Source: Aurelia coerulea (taxonomy: Eukaryota; Cnidaria; Scyphozoa; Semaeostomeae; Ulmaridae). Taken from it: DNA of 64,000 nt. Both the position numbers and the translations under genes were made by a program. Under the pieces are notes generated by a model. That model searched no databases. It was not told the origin of the DNA and saw only the letters and a program-made list of their open reading frames with translations. Shown here piece after piece: positions 1-11,216 of this stretch (its first letter is position 1; each line of letters begins with the position of its first letter). The stretch is from contig CM076954.1 of NCBI GenBank assembly GCA_039566865.1, forward strand, positions 16,640,001-16,704,000. The letters run 5' to 3'.

Positions 1-47
1 AAATTTTAGCACATCCAGGTATTACATTCCAAGTAGCGAATAATTAA

Positions 48-376
48 CAGTACAAGGGAAAATTTATACCCTATAAAAAACAAGTAATCCGAGATAAACA
101 AGCGTGAGTTATATTTCCTACGTGAAAAGGGTAACCGAGGCCTAAACCCCAAGTGGATAAAAGTAGAGCACAATAAGGATCAATTTAAAAGAGAACTAAA
201 CGGTATCAATGCCTTTTGGGATTTATGTTCAGTCGATCACGTAAAAGCAAAAGTGTGCTTTCATTTTAACCATTTGGGATTTATGCCTGGGGTCCCCTAA
301 TTCGCGTAGGAAATATAACTCACGCTTGTTTACTTCGGATTACTTGTTTTTGCTCGGGTATAAATTTGCCTTGCAC
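48..376. mobile_element. TTAA-flanked MITE
   Basis: The ends are imperfect inverted repeats (CAGTACAAGG..AAATTTATACC against GTGCAAGG.AAATTTATACC), and the complementarity continues inward through about 70 bases on each side (around 50-122 and 300-376). TTAA lies immediately outside both ends (44-47 and 377-380), the target preferred by piggyBac/Kolobok-type transposases. The interior has no coding capacity. It appears to have inserted into an older fold-back element whose remainder starts at 377. Confidence 0.65.
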
Positions 377-799
377 TTAAGAGCAAACATGTGCATATAT
401 CAAAAGAGGAAGAATATATCTACACATCTACCTCGGGCATTTCATTAATTTGGTTCAGAAGCTGAGCAGTAAGTATTTTAATAACACCCAAAAAATAAAA
501 GAATTGAATCGCTTCCCAATCGGCTTTTGAACCACAGAAATAAAATGCCTGAGGTAGATGTGTAGATCTATCCTTCTTCTTTTGATCTATGCTCATATTT
601 GCTCTTAAAAACAACTTCTGGAATGCACAACAAGCGACCTAGCTACCTGGGTTTCAAAGAAATTTTTGCGGCTTTGTTTGTTTTGAATTACTGTTTGAGG
701 GAATCCTTTGTTTGCGATCGCAAATCGCTTTGAATTCAGGTGTCAACAAAAGCAACTCATGCTGTTGTCTTACAAAATCTGTCCTTATTTTTCCAAATC
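377..799. mobile_element. Fold-back (MULE-like) MITE, partial copy
   Basis: This is a partial copy of the fold-back family that recurs at 9426, 9806, 18747, 21230, 21783 and 26520. It has the palindromic middle (tctacacatctacc..cgggcatt and its complement around a GCTGAGCAGTAAGT loop) and the right terminus ACAAAATCTGTCCTT. The left arm is cut off at the TTAA-flanked insertion. No protein is encoded. Confidence 0.6.
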
Positions 800-1099
800 A
801 TCCCATCTTCAACAGCGTGTTTTCAAATGTCTCCAATTTCGATCGTTTTAAATGGAAACGCAAGGCCAAAACGGAGAAATTTTACTCCCTTATCATCCGA
901 AAATGGAATGATGGCAACAGAGCCGTACCACTGTAGAAAACATTTGCTTTTCGTTTCATAGACCTTTTCTTCTTTTGCATAATGGATCTACTCGTAGACT
1001 CGTTTGTCCAGGTTTTAAATAAGTTGTAGTTTGAGGAAAAAGGTAGTGTTATTCAACAAAGTTTGAGCGAATAACCAATCAAGTCAAAACCCTAACGTA
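800..1099. other. No recognisable feature
   Basis: AT-rich sequence with only short open frames. I see no splice-site-bounded exon and no repeat matched elsewhere in the window. Confidence 0.4.
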
Positions 1100-1548
1100 G
1101 GGACTGTTCATTATTTAGCCAGTGGTTGGTTGGGACCGAAGAGAATTTAATTTGATAGTGAAAATATGTTTTTCCCAACTGCGAAGGTATGCACAATTTT
1201 TTCTATCCAACCCAACCAATTATATCATGGAAACACTTTACGCAAACTGCAGCCGTATGAATTCGAGTAAAATATCCTAAAATTTATTGAGCGATGTACA
1301 AACGTTCCATTCCAGTGAAAACGATGATGACGAACATCATCAGCATGACTTGTGATCGGGTAAAATAGTATTGCATCTTTGTTGTGCCAAAAATGGTTTA
1401 GAGCTCAAGAAGAAAGTAGACAGGTACGTTTTACCTAGCATTTTTTTTCAAATAAATTTTTGTTTACCTAACCTTTCCAGTGCAGGATTCCTTTTTCCCA
1501 ACTAATTTCTCTTCGGTACCAACCCCTGGCTAAATAATGAACGGCCCC
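1100..1548. mobile_element. MITE with GGGRCYGTTCATTATTTAG termini
   Basis: Inverted termini share GTTCATTATTTAGCCAG and then a second shared block (ACCGAAGAGAA) a few bases further in. The two ends begin GGGACT and GGGGCC. The interior is non-coding. A clean target-site duplication is not evident (GTA on the left, TTA on the right), so the superfamily is undecided. A PIF/Harbinger relative is possible. Confidence 0.55.
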
Positions 1549-2084
1549 TTAGACTGATAACAACTCGTGATAAATTTTACTCCTTACACATATATACTTG
1601 ATCCCAACCTGTCCGCTCAATCTACGACTGATAAAAATGCCCGGGGTAAAAATGCTATGTGGAAGCGAGGACAAAAGTAACGTAAGAGAATTCGATTGAA
1701 AGTCTCTCGCAAATACCAAAACTTCTCGGTTGCTAGACGCCCGACAAACCTTGATTGGTCGTGTCATCTCAGAGAGACTTCAGCTGTGGAGTTCATGTGA
1801 TTTTTGCGCCCTCTTTCTTAATATTATGGTGTAAACCAGACAAGCCGTAGCTGTGGTATTGTGGCTTTACCTTTATTTGTTTGAGTGAGCAAATTCAGTT
1901 CAACAGATGAGTAGGTAAACAGCGTTCGTAATTGCAAACGAAAACCGAGACGAATCGTAAAAAGTCTACTATACGTAATACGTAATATGTTTTAAATTAA
2001 TGACAGAAATCTGCAAGTCAATCAATTATCTTAATCCATCACCTGTATGGGAATTTCATGAAAAGAAACATGTAGCTTACAATC
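1549..2084. other. No recognisable feature
   Basis: AT-rich non-coding sequence downstream of the receptor gene. Nothing beyond simple A/T runs is visible. Confidence 0.4.
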
Positions 2085-2310
2085 TAACATCTAAGGATAC
2101 AAAATCTATGTAAACTGCCACAAACAAAGACACAGGGTTTTGGGCAAGAATCACTGTCCTTTAGAGGGATTTTCGTATGGAACACCCTCGATGACAGTGT
2201 CAAAAATGAGCCAACACTTTCGGTTTTCAAAAAGAGAATCAAACGCTTGGGCTGGAGACAAATGCACCTGCAAAATATATGCCGCTAATTTTGTATAAAG
2301 TACATATATA
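2085..2310 (+). pseudogene. LINE reverse-transcriptase C-terminal relic
   Basis: One frame reads SFRGIFVWNTLDDSVKN then LSVFKKRIKR. After a frameshift the neighbouring frame reads GDKCTCKICANFV and stops. This matches the usual end of cnidarian CR1/L2-type LINE ORF2 proteins (a WN.L..ik...s...Fk core, then a short Cys-rich tail). It is 5'-truncated and frameshifted, hence dead, and lies just beyond the 3' end of the receptor gene in the opposite direction. Confidence 0.5.
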
Positions 2311-2358
2311 TATATAGATATTCATTTTGTTTGTAAAGAGTTGGTTTGAATTAGTATG

Positions 2359-2364
2359 TTTATT
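2359..2364 (-). terminator. AATAAA poly(A) signal of receptor gene 1
   Basis: AATAAA on the minus strand about 100 nt past the TAA stop at 2461. It is the nearest canonical hexamer downstream and fits the expected distance. Confidence 0.5.
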
Positions 2365-2460
2365 TCGTTACTATTGTAAATACCAACTTTAAATATGGAT
2401 ATAAGATAAGATACTAAGTCTTACAATCAATATACTGCAAGTTGTTGAAGAACACAGGAA

Positions 2461-3493
2461 TTACCAATTCAATAGTTTCTTTGCATCTCTCGCATCGCAG
2501 AGAAAAGATGGCTCATTGAAGAAGGCATTTCTGAATGACACAAAAGACAAGATCAGTAAAGCAAAAAACGTGGCTGTGGAGAAGATGTGAATTATTCGGA
2601 GTAGGATTCGCAGCGTATTACCTTTTACATCTTGTCTGTCAGCTGGTTGGTTCTCCGTTGGTGATGCTTCATATGCCTCTTCCATGGAAGAGTTCTCGGT
2701 TGTTCCTATGACATGAGCTGCAGTGCTTCGTGAGTAGCCTTCATCATTTGTTTTGGATTCATTTTGGGTAGCCTGGGAGGTTTTATTCCTTCGGCAGCAA
2801 GCATACTTGATGGTGGTGAATATCTTTTTGATCCTTTTGGCAGCTGACTCAAACACTTCTACATTCTGAACACAGTAAGCCGTTAGGCAAGCAACGAATA
2901 TTTGCAAGGCAGTAAACATAAGAACTGCAATCAGAAAGGAAATGATCAGAGGCACATAGTCGGATGTTTGTGGAAGCGAATGGAAGATGACATCAAGGTA
3001 GACAACTTGTGCCAAGAAGCAAGTAACAAGCAGCGCCATCCTGTCAGTGGAATCTCTTGGAAGAAGGACAGCACAAAATGTGACGAGGCATATCAAAATT
3101 ACCGGGCCGCAAATAGTCAAGTAATAATGAGTTGCCCTTCGCTCTAAAATCCAACTTGTCTCGATCATAGAATTCTTCCAGTCCCCGGTATAATTCATTA
3201 TGTTCATAGATTTTGTTTCACTTTCACTTCTACTGAGGCTCCAGAGACCATTCCCTTTCTCTTCGTAGTATCCAAAGGCAGCAGGATCGTGAACAAGCTT
3301 GACATCACTCTCATTGTGCCCCACAAGTAGTATATCTAGCTTGCATAAGTGCCTGTCCTTTGGAAAGTAACAAGAATTCATTTTGCATCGAAATTTGAGT
3401 CTAATCGATGCATCAATTTTAACTTCTCCGTTGCTCATTATGACTGCATAGCTGTTTGCCTTCGTTGCTTCTATGACGACTGATGATGACAGG
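2461..3493 (-). CDS. Receptor gene 1, exon 4 (Cys-loop to stop)
   Basis: 1033-nt terminal exon encoding the Cys-loop, all four membrane segments and the cytoplasmic loop. The acceptor is strong: a CTAAC branch-point match, a pyrimidine tract and TTCGCTAG just before position 3493. It enters in the third codon position, like the last exon of the paralogue at 27471. The C-terminus PSFLC is shared with the paralogue. Confidence 0.93.
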
Positions 3494-6400
3494 CTAGCGA
3501 ACAACAAGAGAACGGTTAGTCAATTTTGAACGAATCGTTCGATTAAGAAATATCATCTGATTGTGGAAATGCGTAATTATTTGTTTATATTATCAATTTA
3601 CTCCCTTTATCAGCCCTCTGTAACTGTTGTTTTTACACTTTTGGTGTATATTGTTGTTTTATTGTTGATAAATTTGTATTTATTTGGTACAGAAAAGAGA
3701 ACTGACAAAGCTTACAGATATGTGTAGAGGCGAAATGAAATTAAGATGAGAGTTGTTATAGGAGCTCATTCCTTAAATAGTTTAGCATGCGATTTGCAGT
3801 TGAGGCTTGATATTTATATTCATTCATCCTGAAAACGAGTATCTCTGTGAAATTTTGTTAGATTGACTGAAATTGCATGTAAGCACACACGGATGTGTAG
3901 CGGCATTATAACATGTTGTTCACAAAGTCAATTCAATTATGTACAGGAAGCCAAAGCAAAGCTGATCAAGATGGCAGTGAACAAGGCACAACAGAGACAA
4001 AAACCCAGCAGCCATCACAGGTGCATATTCAAGTATACTATCCATCTGAGTCATTTACCAAATGCATGTAAAGCAGGTAAGACCATACGCGACTATTTTC
4101 TGCACTGCTGTGGACTGCTGGTAACTTTGGCTACTTGGCTAGACCCAAAGCGTACGCAAAGAAGGGCAGGAAATACCCGAAAATAGCTACATTGAAATCT
4201 AATCACGATCCTCATCCGTATTACGACTCAGCGACCACTGCCTTGCTATCGAAAAAGGAAAACATAGCAAACCTCCAGAAGAAAGATTCTGCAAACTCTG
4301 CCCAAACATAATCGAAGACGAAACTCACTTTATACTCTCGTGTAACACATACAATCCAGAAAGGACAGTTTTCATAAATCAAATCAACGAAATTTACCCA
4401 AATTTCATTAGAATCCCAACAGACAAACAAAAATTGATCTTTCTCTTTACAAATGATGATGAACAAAACCTACAAATATTTGCCGAATACCTTGATATAA
4501 TTTACAGCAAACGCTTGGATAACACATAAACTTTTTCTTAGAACTTATCAACATACCGTTGAAATTACCTTGTTTAAAAATTTATAATTGTATTAGATTG
4601 TTAGCTCTTTAGTTTTAGTTAGATTAGACCACGTATCTGATGATATTGTGTCGAATTAATAAAAACAAGTTAAACAACGCGTACCTTGTTGGCATTGCGA
4701 GCTTTGGCCGCCATATTTTCTCAGGATTTAAAGAAACGTATTTAATTCCATATTTCGTCTGATTCCATGCCATTTGTTTGTTCGTCCAATGCTAAGAATT
4801 AGAAATATGCTCAGTACTTATAAATAGTACAGTAAATTTTTACCCTTTACATGATAAATTTCAACCCGTGTTGAGTTTCAACACGGGTTGAGTTTTAACA
4901 GCATTGCTTATTTTGCCTTTTTTTTCATGAAATCTCAACACGGGTTGAGATTAGGTCACATGTTTGCAAACAATAGAAGAAGGAATGTGAGCCCCATTCA
5001 AAAATTTGAATGATTGCGGAAATACATTCGGTTTCCTCTGTTCACATTCTAATCTCGCCCCGAGTTGAAACAATTTTACGTTTACATGAGAATTTCAACC
5101 CGTGTTGAAATTTCAACACGGGTTGAGTTGCCGAGTTAAGTTGAACCCGTGTTGAGGTTCAACTCGGCCTCCTTCATGTAAACGCGATGAAGGCTTACAC
5201 CGTCAACCGAGTTGAAACTCAACCCGTGTTCAACTCAACCCGGGTTGAAATTTCTCATGTAAAGGGCCTCTAAAACCCCGCGTATGGATTAAAAACCTGC
5301 AGGCCGAAATGTTCAATTGTTTTACGAGAACCAACATCAATGGTGACGCCAGGGGGATTGGGGGAATATGTCCCCCCAGATTGCAAAATTCGGCAAAATT
5401 ATCTAAGCAAAATTGCGTTTCATGAAGGTAGGTAAAATTTAGAAAAATCTTCACGGGTTTCTTTTGTCTTCTTCGCTTTGTAGCCGTCTGATTGGTCCGT
5501 GAAAATTAGGCTTTGGCGGTTTTGGCCATGGGCCACGAGCATTCGATTATGTACGACAAACGATTCCTATGCTCATCAAAGTGCTTATATTTTACTTTAT
5601 TTACTTGTTTATTATCTTAAGTGATAGTTACCATTGATATCCATAAGCGTAAATCCAATTCTTCTTTGTCTGTATGCTAAAAAAAGTTTTATTCAGAAAT
5701 TACATGCTATACAACTGAGCTTGGAAATGAGTAATACTTTAACAATGCTTTGCGAAAATGTAAATGTTCAACGGCAATGCATGATACCTTGAAAAGTTTC
5801 AGAATTACAGGATCTTCTCAGTTTCAAACAGTTTTCCGGTTGTGACTTCATCAAATTGCAAATTCGTTTGCAAAAAAGGCCAAGGGCCCTAGGACGACAT
5901 TAAAAGATTTTACTTTTCCAACCTTGTCCTTGGTTGTTTCTTTGTCGATTGTTCTCTTGGTTTTGCTTTTCAAACAACATATATCCCGTATGTTTTCCGA
6001 AATTTAAATGAACTGTCCGCATCGTTTCACTTTCGTTTCTTAGCGGCCTTTTGCAATTTACAGAAACGAAAGTGAGGTTGTTCTCAGCCTCGTTTGTTTG
6101 TATGTATTAGCACTTGGGGGAGAAATTGTGTCCTCCCAAGAGGATAACACTTGCTAAAGTCATTGCTAGGTTTTTTTGAAGCGACCTTCTCAAAAAAAAA
6201 TCCCTTTAAATCTGAACTGAGTGACCGATCTTTGCCAGGAAAAATTCTAAGAATAATTGTAGATGTTTGCTATTGATCTACAAATTGCAAAGATTATTGT
6301 TTTCATATTTAGAGGCATTGATCTTTCAAACGGCGTATGTTTTTCTGTCTCACCCGGTAGTAAGAATTATTAGATGATAGCGACCACTAGAATTAAAGGG

Positions 6401-7145
6401 GCTGTGCAGGATTTTTGTAAAAATCGGAAAGTACGGGACAGCCCGCGCACGTGACTAAAGCCTTGGGTTTTTAATGGCGGCCAGTTCATCGCAGCTTTTA
6501 CGTAAGTTTCATTGCAATGTTTTCTTGTCTATGTCTGTGAAATGTGATCGATCTTTTCATATCTATTAAAACTTCAAAACATTCTGTGTTAGAAAAATAG
6601 AACGAATCCTCCACCAAATCTTTGATCATCAAGAATATCGCAGATACTTTGGATTACTATTCTCTGTGCAAAATCGCCATTAGCTATGTTGTGTTTAGCC
6701 GGGTTTGGTCTAAACGCACTCGATGATTTGACACGCAGATCCTCGCAGAGAGGACGGGTTGTACAGCCCCTTTAAACGTAAAATTTTAACATCTGTAAGC
6801 ATTTCTTTTCACTGTTCAAATTACTGCGATGGTGTCCTTTTGATATTCTCGTACTTATTTCTGATGAAATGAATGATCTTGTATATCTGTAAAACTTACA
6901 ATTCCATGAATGTGTGTGATAGTATGCCTCACATGGATTTTCATCGGTTCTCCATCAGCTGCATGCTCCTCTGGAAGTTGCTCTAAGAAATTTGCATCCT
7001 CTGCGCGATATACCTTCTGCATAAGTTCACTTCTCAAAGAGTGTTTTGTAGTTGTTGCTGCTGATACCAAAACCAAAACGAGGAGCACAGTCCAACATAC
7101 TATGACGAGAGAAAATTCAAGATGATCATCAGGACCAGATATCAT
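2461..7145 (-). CDS. Nicotinic acetylcholine receptor-like Cys-loop channel subunit (4 exons)
   Basis: Predicted 476-aa pentameric ligand-gated ion channel subunit of the plasma membrane. Exons: 7145-6900, 5676-5632, 4791-4685, 3493-2461. All introns are GT..AG, and the phases join (0, 0, then AG|C giving Ser). The protein has an N-terminal hydrophobic signal (residues ~10-30), the extracellular strand LRLWISM, the W.N...WN block, a C-x13-C Cys-loop (Cys169-Cys183, with FPKD where the family usually has FPxD), then M1 (~256-278), M2 (~284-306, TDRMALLV), M3 (~312-338), a ~95-residue cytoplasmic loop and M4 near the C-terminus. M2 resembles cation-selective nicotinic subunits. No vicinal Cys pair is present in the loop-C region, so a classical alpha-type agonist site is not apparent. 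The start is the first ATG before the signal peptide; an additional upstream exon cannot be excluded. A paralogue lies at 20171-28434. Confidence 0.88.
4216..4529 (+). pseudogene. LINE ORF2 C-terminal fragment inside intron 3
   Basis: An open plus-strand frame reads RLSDHCLAIEKGKHSK, ERFCKLCPNIIEDETHF and ends ...DIIYSKRLDNT-stop. The C..C....IEDE.HF signature is typical of the C-terminal zinc-knuckle-like region of metazoan LINE reverse transcriptases. It starts abruptly, so it is a 5'-truncated insertion, antisense to the receptor gene. The open frame suggests a fairly young copy. Confidence 0.65.
4685..4791 (-). CDS. Receptor gene 1, exon 3 (107 nt)
   Basis: Reads H-W-T-N-K-Q-M-A-W-N-Q-T-K-Y-G then ...EKIWRPKLAMPT plus two bases. 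It aligns residue for residue with the 107-nt exon at 23909-24015. It corresponds to the W..D..L.W ... iW.PDi region of nicotinic subunits. The acceptor is CTTAG before 4791 and the donor is AG|GTACGC after 4685. Confidence 0.88.
4843..5266. mobile_element. MITE built from TCAACACGGGTTGA motifs, intron 2
   Basis: Inverted termini CCCTTTACATGA.AAATTTCAACCCG at both ends enclose about ten copies, in both orientations, of a near-palindromic CAACACGGGTTGA motif. There is no coding content. No clear target-site duplication was found. It lies about 50 nt upstream of the exon 3 acceptor. Confidence 0.65.
5632..5676 (-). CDS. Receptor gene 1, exon 2 (45-nt exon)
   Basis: 15 codons, H-T-D-K-E-E-L-D-L-R-L-W-I-S-M, bounded by a TTTTTTTAG acceptor and a GTAACTATC donor, both phase 0. 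It matches the paralogous 45-nt exon at 22906-22950. The exon corresponds to the (D)EKNQ....WL strand of nicotinic subunits, which vertebrate receptor genes also carry on a 45-nt exon. Confidence 0.9.
6397..6771. mobile_element. TTAA-flanked MITE, intron 1
   Basis: Termini AGGGGCTGTGCAG and AGGGGCTGTACAA are inverted, with TTAA directly outside both (6393-6396 and 6772-6775). The 375-bp body is non-coding. This fits a piggyBac- or Kolobok-mobilised element. Confidence 0.7.
6900..7145 (-). CDS. Receptor gene 1, exon 1 (signal peptide)
   Basis: Begins with ATG at 7145 and encodes a hydrophobic stretch (LVIVCWTVLLVLVLVSA), then LRSELMQKVYRAED and the first beta strand ending THIHGI. The GTAAGTTTT donor follows at 6899 in phase 0. 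The corresponding exon of gene 2 ends SHLHEI at an equivalent GTAAGT donor. Confidence 0.85.
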
Positions 7146-8955
7146 AAATTTGCTATTATATTGATAGTTTCGACGTCTTTGTTTTTCGCTATTCTACGTA
7201 CTAAACTCACAACAGAATTTTTTTCATTTTGTCTTTTGAATGCAACCCCTTACTCAGCCACAGTCGTAATTACATATTTGTGCAATATCGTGTACATTAT
7301 TGTCAGCATTTGAGCAAGGTTGATGGTTGATCATGTTTTTCATAGAGCTTCGTTTTATGATGTTTGTTTTAACCCGTGGAGGGTGATCGTAAAATCATCC
7401 CTCAAAATGCAGTAAGAGCAAACCAAAGTAGTACTTACGTAATATGTGTAGCGTTGAGGATATTATTATGCTTCGTGCCATTCTTCAACCATTCTTCAAC
7501 CAAGATGGGATGATATGGTTGCTTGTAGAATTAAGTGATGCAGCCAGGAGGAGCTTACCAAAGTAGTTCTTACTTCTAATGGATCAACCTTCTCTGTCTT
7601 TCGACCAAGACGTTCTCCTTCATATAACCTATAAACGTATTTCCAGACTATTCTATAGTGCTAATCTATTGTGTCTGATGATATGCTAATATATGCTAAT
7701 ATATGCTAATAGGTATAATCCATTAATTTGGCAGCGGATTTTGAGGTGTCTGTTGATCTGTAAACATCCTCTCAATAAAAGAAATTCAGCACGAACAATA
7801 GATAGTCACCAGTGATTGGTTGATCATAACAAAAGCCACGTTGTACATACACATACGTAGGCTTTAAGCTATTAGCCTGCTGCGCGCAGGTCATAAACCA
7901 TGCTATGAAAGAAACATATAATTCATCCACCTATTTTGTTTTATTTGCAATGTGTAATTTTGGCTGTCCCATAATCGCCTGCACGTAGTGTTTGGCAGTG
8001 CCCTGTGTTACTCCGGTTCTCCCACGGGAAAAATTCCTTAATTTATCATAAAAACGCAAAAGGTTGATATCAAACCCGTCCCTGTGTTGTTGGTGGAGCT
8101 CCTAAAGCTCGAGCTCATTCACCTTACTACTTTGGCTGCGAGGTCAGAGGATTACATCACTGCTCTAAAACACCTTCGAGCATTCAATGCATTGATTTGA
8201 AAGAATTGGGAAGCAGCCCTTGCTGAGCAGTTTGGCTGCCATGCACTTGTGCCCCCAATGGAACCAGTACGGGCCGAATTTCGAACGAACTCATTGAGTT
8301 TTATCTTGATGTACAGAGGCAATAAAACAGCTGCTGCTGCTAATAATGTTTGCTGAGACCCATCCTATCAACACTTTAATCAATTCTCCATTTCTTTATT
8401 TCAATGCTGAGTTTTATGTCGATGACACTACAATGTTTGGCAAATAGGGATCTGACTTGATTATCAATTTCTTGCTTTTTCGTCAAGGAGCAGCCAATTC
8501 TCGCTTGATATACAAATTAGCTTAAACTCAACAAAGACTATTTTGCAGCGTAAAAGCAGCTTGAGGAGAGCCGCTGTTTTTCATTACCTCATGCATTAAA
8601 TGATTGGTTGAATTGTCCACATGTTGTGACTAAACAATGACTGTTATCCGCATATGACGGAATTAGAAAGCAGACATCGTGAAAAATCAATCCACCCGTC
8701 ACAATTTAGGTATTATCTCTGTGATGAGGACTTGGTAGGAGGGCGATCACATACCGGGTTACCATCAAAGTGAAAAGTTTATTTTGGAAACAGAACGCCA
8801 TAATTAACTTGTCCATTTTCTTATGAATACCCTCCATATCCCAACCCTCCATCTGTTTAATGTCCCTTTTTAATTTAAATAGCTAGTAGATTGGGAGTAG
8901 CTTGCAACCAAGAAAGACATCTTGCAAGCCATGATGTCTTGGTCTAAAGTTTAGA
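7146..8955. other. Intergenic, no gene recognised
   Basis: This should contain the promoter of receptor gene 1, but no TATA-like or initiator element stands out. A short tandem ATATGCTA run (three units) sits near 7683-7711. The rest is AT-rich with only small incidental open frames. Confidence 0.4.
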
Positions 8956-9124
8956 CAGGGACGTAGGAAGCATCTCAAACTTGGAGGGGCACGACACTTC
9001 GAGGGCACTTTTTCCATTAAGCTAAAGGGGCATTTCCTGAAAACAAAAAGGGCACTTCTTTGTTTATTTCAAAATCTTGGGGGGGCACGTGCCCCCAGTG
9101 CCCCCCCCGGTTCCTACGTCTCTG
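8956..9124. mobile_element. hAT-like MITE with 8-bp TSD
   Basis: Termini CAGGGACGTAGGAA and CAGAGACGTAGGAA are inverted. AGTTTAGA is duplicated exactly on both sides (8948-8955 and 9125-9132). An 8-bp duplication with CAG-type ends is diagnostic of hAT superfamily elements. The interior is 169 bp with G/C runs and no coding frame. Confidence 0.8.
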
Positions 9125-9425
9125 AGTTTAGACTCTTCATTAATTAAATTCAAATTATTTGGTTGCAGGCTGTCCTGACTTGTAGCTTAGTTTAATGTTT
9201 GTATGCTGTTCGTTCTGTTCTTTGACCCCTTTACACATTGTTCTGGTATTGTCATTGTTTTTTGTTTCATGTTATGGCCTTGGGGTAGTCGTGCCACTTC
9301 GCTCCTCTTGGTATCGTCTCTGTAGTGTCGTATGGTTGTAATTAGAGAGTATAGTAGGAGGTATCATTGTATTGTAAATTTTTATCATGAATATAAAAAA
9401 AAAGTGAACTGAAAGACCTCTTACC
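9125..9425 (+). other. Possible LINE 3' untranslated tail
   Basis: T/G-rich sequence ending in ATCATGAATATAAAAAAAAAG, resembling the 3' end of a retroposed LINE transcript. No coding remnant is left, so this is only a suggestion. Confidence 0.25.
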
Positions 9426-9778
9426 AACAAGTACACAGATTTTGTAAGATGATGGGATCAATTGCTTTGATTGACACCGATATTCGAAGCGATTAGCGAT
9501 TACAGACAAAGGAATCAAATGAACGAAATCCCTCAGTTAGATCTTTGGGTTCATTCTTCTTTTTCTTTCTATATATATATTCCCGACTTCTCTTAAAACC
9601 ACCTTTCGCTTGCACAAGGCGAAAGGTTGCCCTCCTGGTTTCAGTATAACTGTTGCATCTCTGTTTTTTTATAATTTCTGTGTGAGAGAATTTCTTTTGT
9701 CTGCAATCGCTAATTGCTTTAATTTTAGTGTCAATCAAAAGCAACTGATGCCTTTGTGTTACAAAATCTGTCCTTGTT
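9426..9778. mobile_element. Fold-back (MULE-like) MITE, short copy
   Basis: Starts AACAAG..CAGATTTTGTAAG and ends ACAAAATCTGTCCTTGTT, the family termini. The interior folds back on itself around 9600 (CACCTTTCGCTTG..CAAGGCGAAAGGTTG). Diverged; no TSD is recognisable. Confidence 0.55.
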
Positions 9779-9801
9779 ACCAAAATAGCCTACGCTATCA
9801 A

Positions 9802-10200
9802 GGACACAAGGACAGATAATGTTGCAATAGATCCGCTACTTTTGGTTGACACCTTAGTACAAAGTGATTAGCGATTGCAGACAAAGGGAATTCAATGCCT
9901 GGTTGGTCAACTTATAAACAAAATCAAAGCAAGCCGCAATAGTTGCTTTGAAACCCAGGTAGCTAGCTCGCTTGTGGTGTATTCCAGAAATGGTTTTTAT
10001 GAGCAAAAATGAGCTTAAATCCAAAGAAGAAGGATAGGTTTAAACTTCTGCCTCGGGCCCGGGATTTGTTTGGTTCAGAAACTGAGCAGTAAGTGTTTTA
10101 ATTACACCCAAAAACAAGAGAATTGAATCGCTTGCCAATCCGCTTCTGAACCAAGCAAATCAAGATCTATCCATTCCTCTTTGGATTTATGACAGAAAAT
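9802..10200. mobile_element. Fold-back (MULE-like) MITE, half copy
   Basis: Left terminus ACAAGGACAGATAATG, then the conserved internal blocks (AAACCCAGGTAGCTAGCTCG, TTCAGAAACTGAGCAGTAAG). The right arm stops short after the loop. Truncated or rearranged copy. Confidence 0.5.
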
Positions 10201-10652
10201 GATGTCAACGTGAGGGTTGTGCGTTGGGATTTTCCTCGAAGTCAATTAGCGCCATACTAATCTATATTATTAAAACGTGAAGCGAATTTTGTGTGGCGTA
10301 AAACTCGAGCACCGTTGCGCTGATCCTCGCGAAACTTTCCAAAGATCTTCGTCTTCCCTCTACGGGGTGCAATAGAGATTTTGTTTTCTCAAATTCGCCC
10401 CCAAATCAGGGTAAGGGGTGAATTCGGTGACATCAAAGGATTGGCGGAATCCCTTTCAGTTGTCTGTGTACAAGGGAATGATCTTTACACATATCACAAT
10501 AGTCGGACCAAGTACCTTGGACCTTCGTCTTGGTACCACTTTTTTTTCTTTTGAAAGTGCAAGGCCAGAGTTTCGTAGATCGGCTTCTTTTTCCAGCTAA
10601 GATATCGTTGGCTCGAGAGGAGAGAACAGGGGAATTTTAATGGGGGCTTCCA

Positions 10653-11216
10653 ATGGGAAAGGGAGATCATGCAAAGGTGCAAGGGACTAACATTCGAAGG
10701 TTCCTATTGTTCCACTGCTCCGGATTATACGAACAACATTTCATGACTACCTGCCCAAAATACCACAGTTTACGAAATAAACTGTATGAGAAAATTGACA
10801 ATTCTGTCATAAACTTCAAGCTTCTCACACCCGAACAAAAATTTATTTATATGATGTCATGTGAGAATCTTCAGATAATTAAATGGGTAGCATGTTTCAT
10901 AAACAAGTCTATTGAATTACGTTCAGACGACAATGCCAATTGCACTTGAGTACTACCCCTTTCCCATTCCTACGCCAACGACTGAAGAGAGTTAGCACCA
11001 TGCACAGTCGAAATTAGATTTATTCATTTTATATTTATATTCAATTTATTGCTGTATTTCTGTTACTACATATTTGGATTAGTTCTTTCGTTGCTGCTGT
11101 TGCTGTTGCTGTTGCTGTTATAATTAGCTTCTTTTATTTTATGTTAAAGTATAACGACGCTCCTGTAAAAGTGTAGCAAGTTATTATCATGAAAATTGAA
11201 AATTGAAAATTGAAAT
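10653..11216 (+). pseudogene. 5'-truncated LINE 3' end with AATTG-type tail
   Basis: The frame reads HFMTTCPKYHSLRNKLYEKI, then FIYMMSCENLQIIKW and FINKSIELRSDDNANCT before the stop at 10948. This is the final segment of a LINE ORF2. A 3' UTR of about 270 nt ends in GAAAATTGAAAATTG repeats. The same 3' end (FELRSDDSASCT, then similar UTR and an AATTG tail) occurs in both arms of the palindrome at 47262-47590 and 57431-57752. Confidence 0.7.

Noticed and set aside
3863..4186. 107-codon plus-strand open frame
   Set aside because: It lies within an intron of the minus-strand receptor gene, has no recognisable family signature, and no supporting splice or initiation signals.
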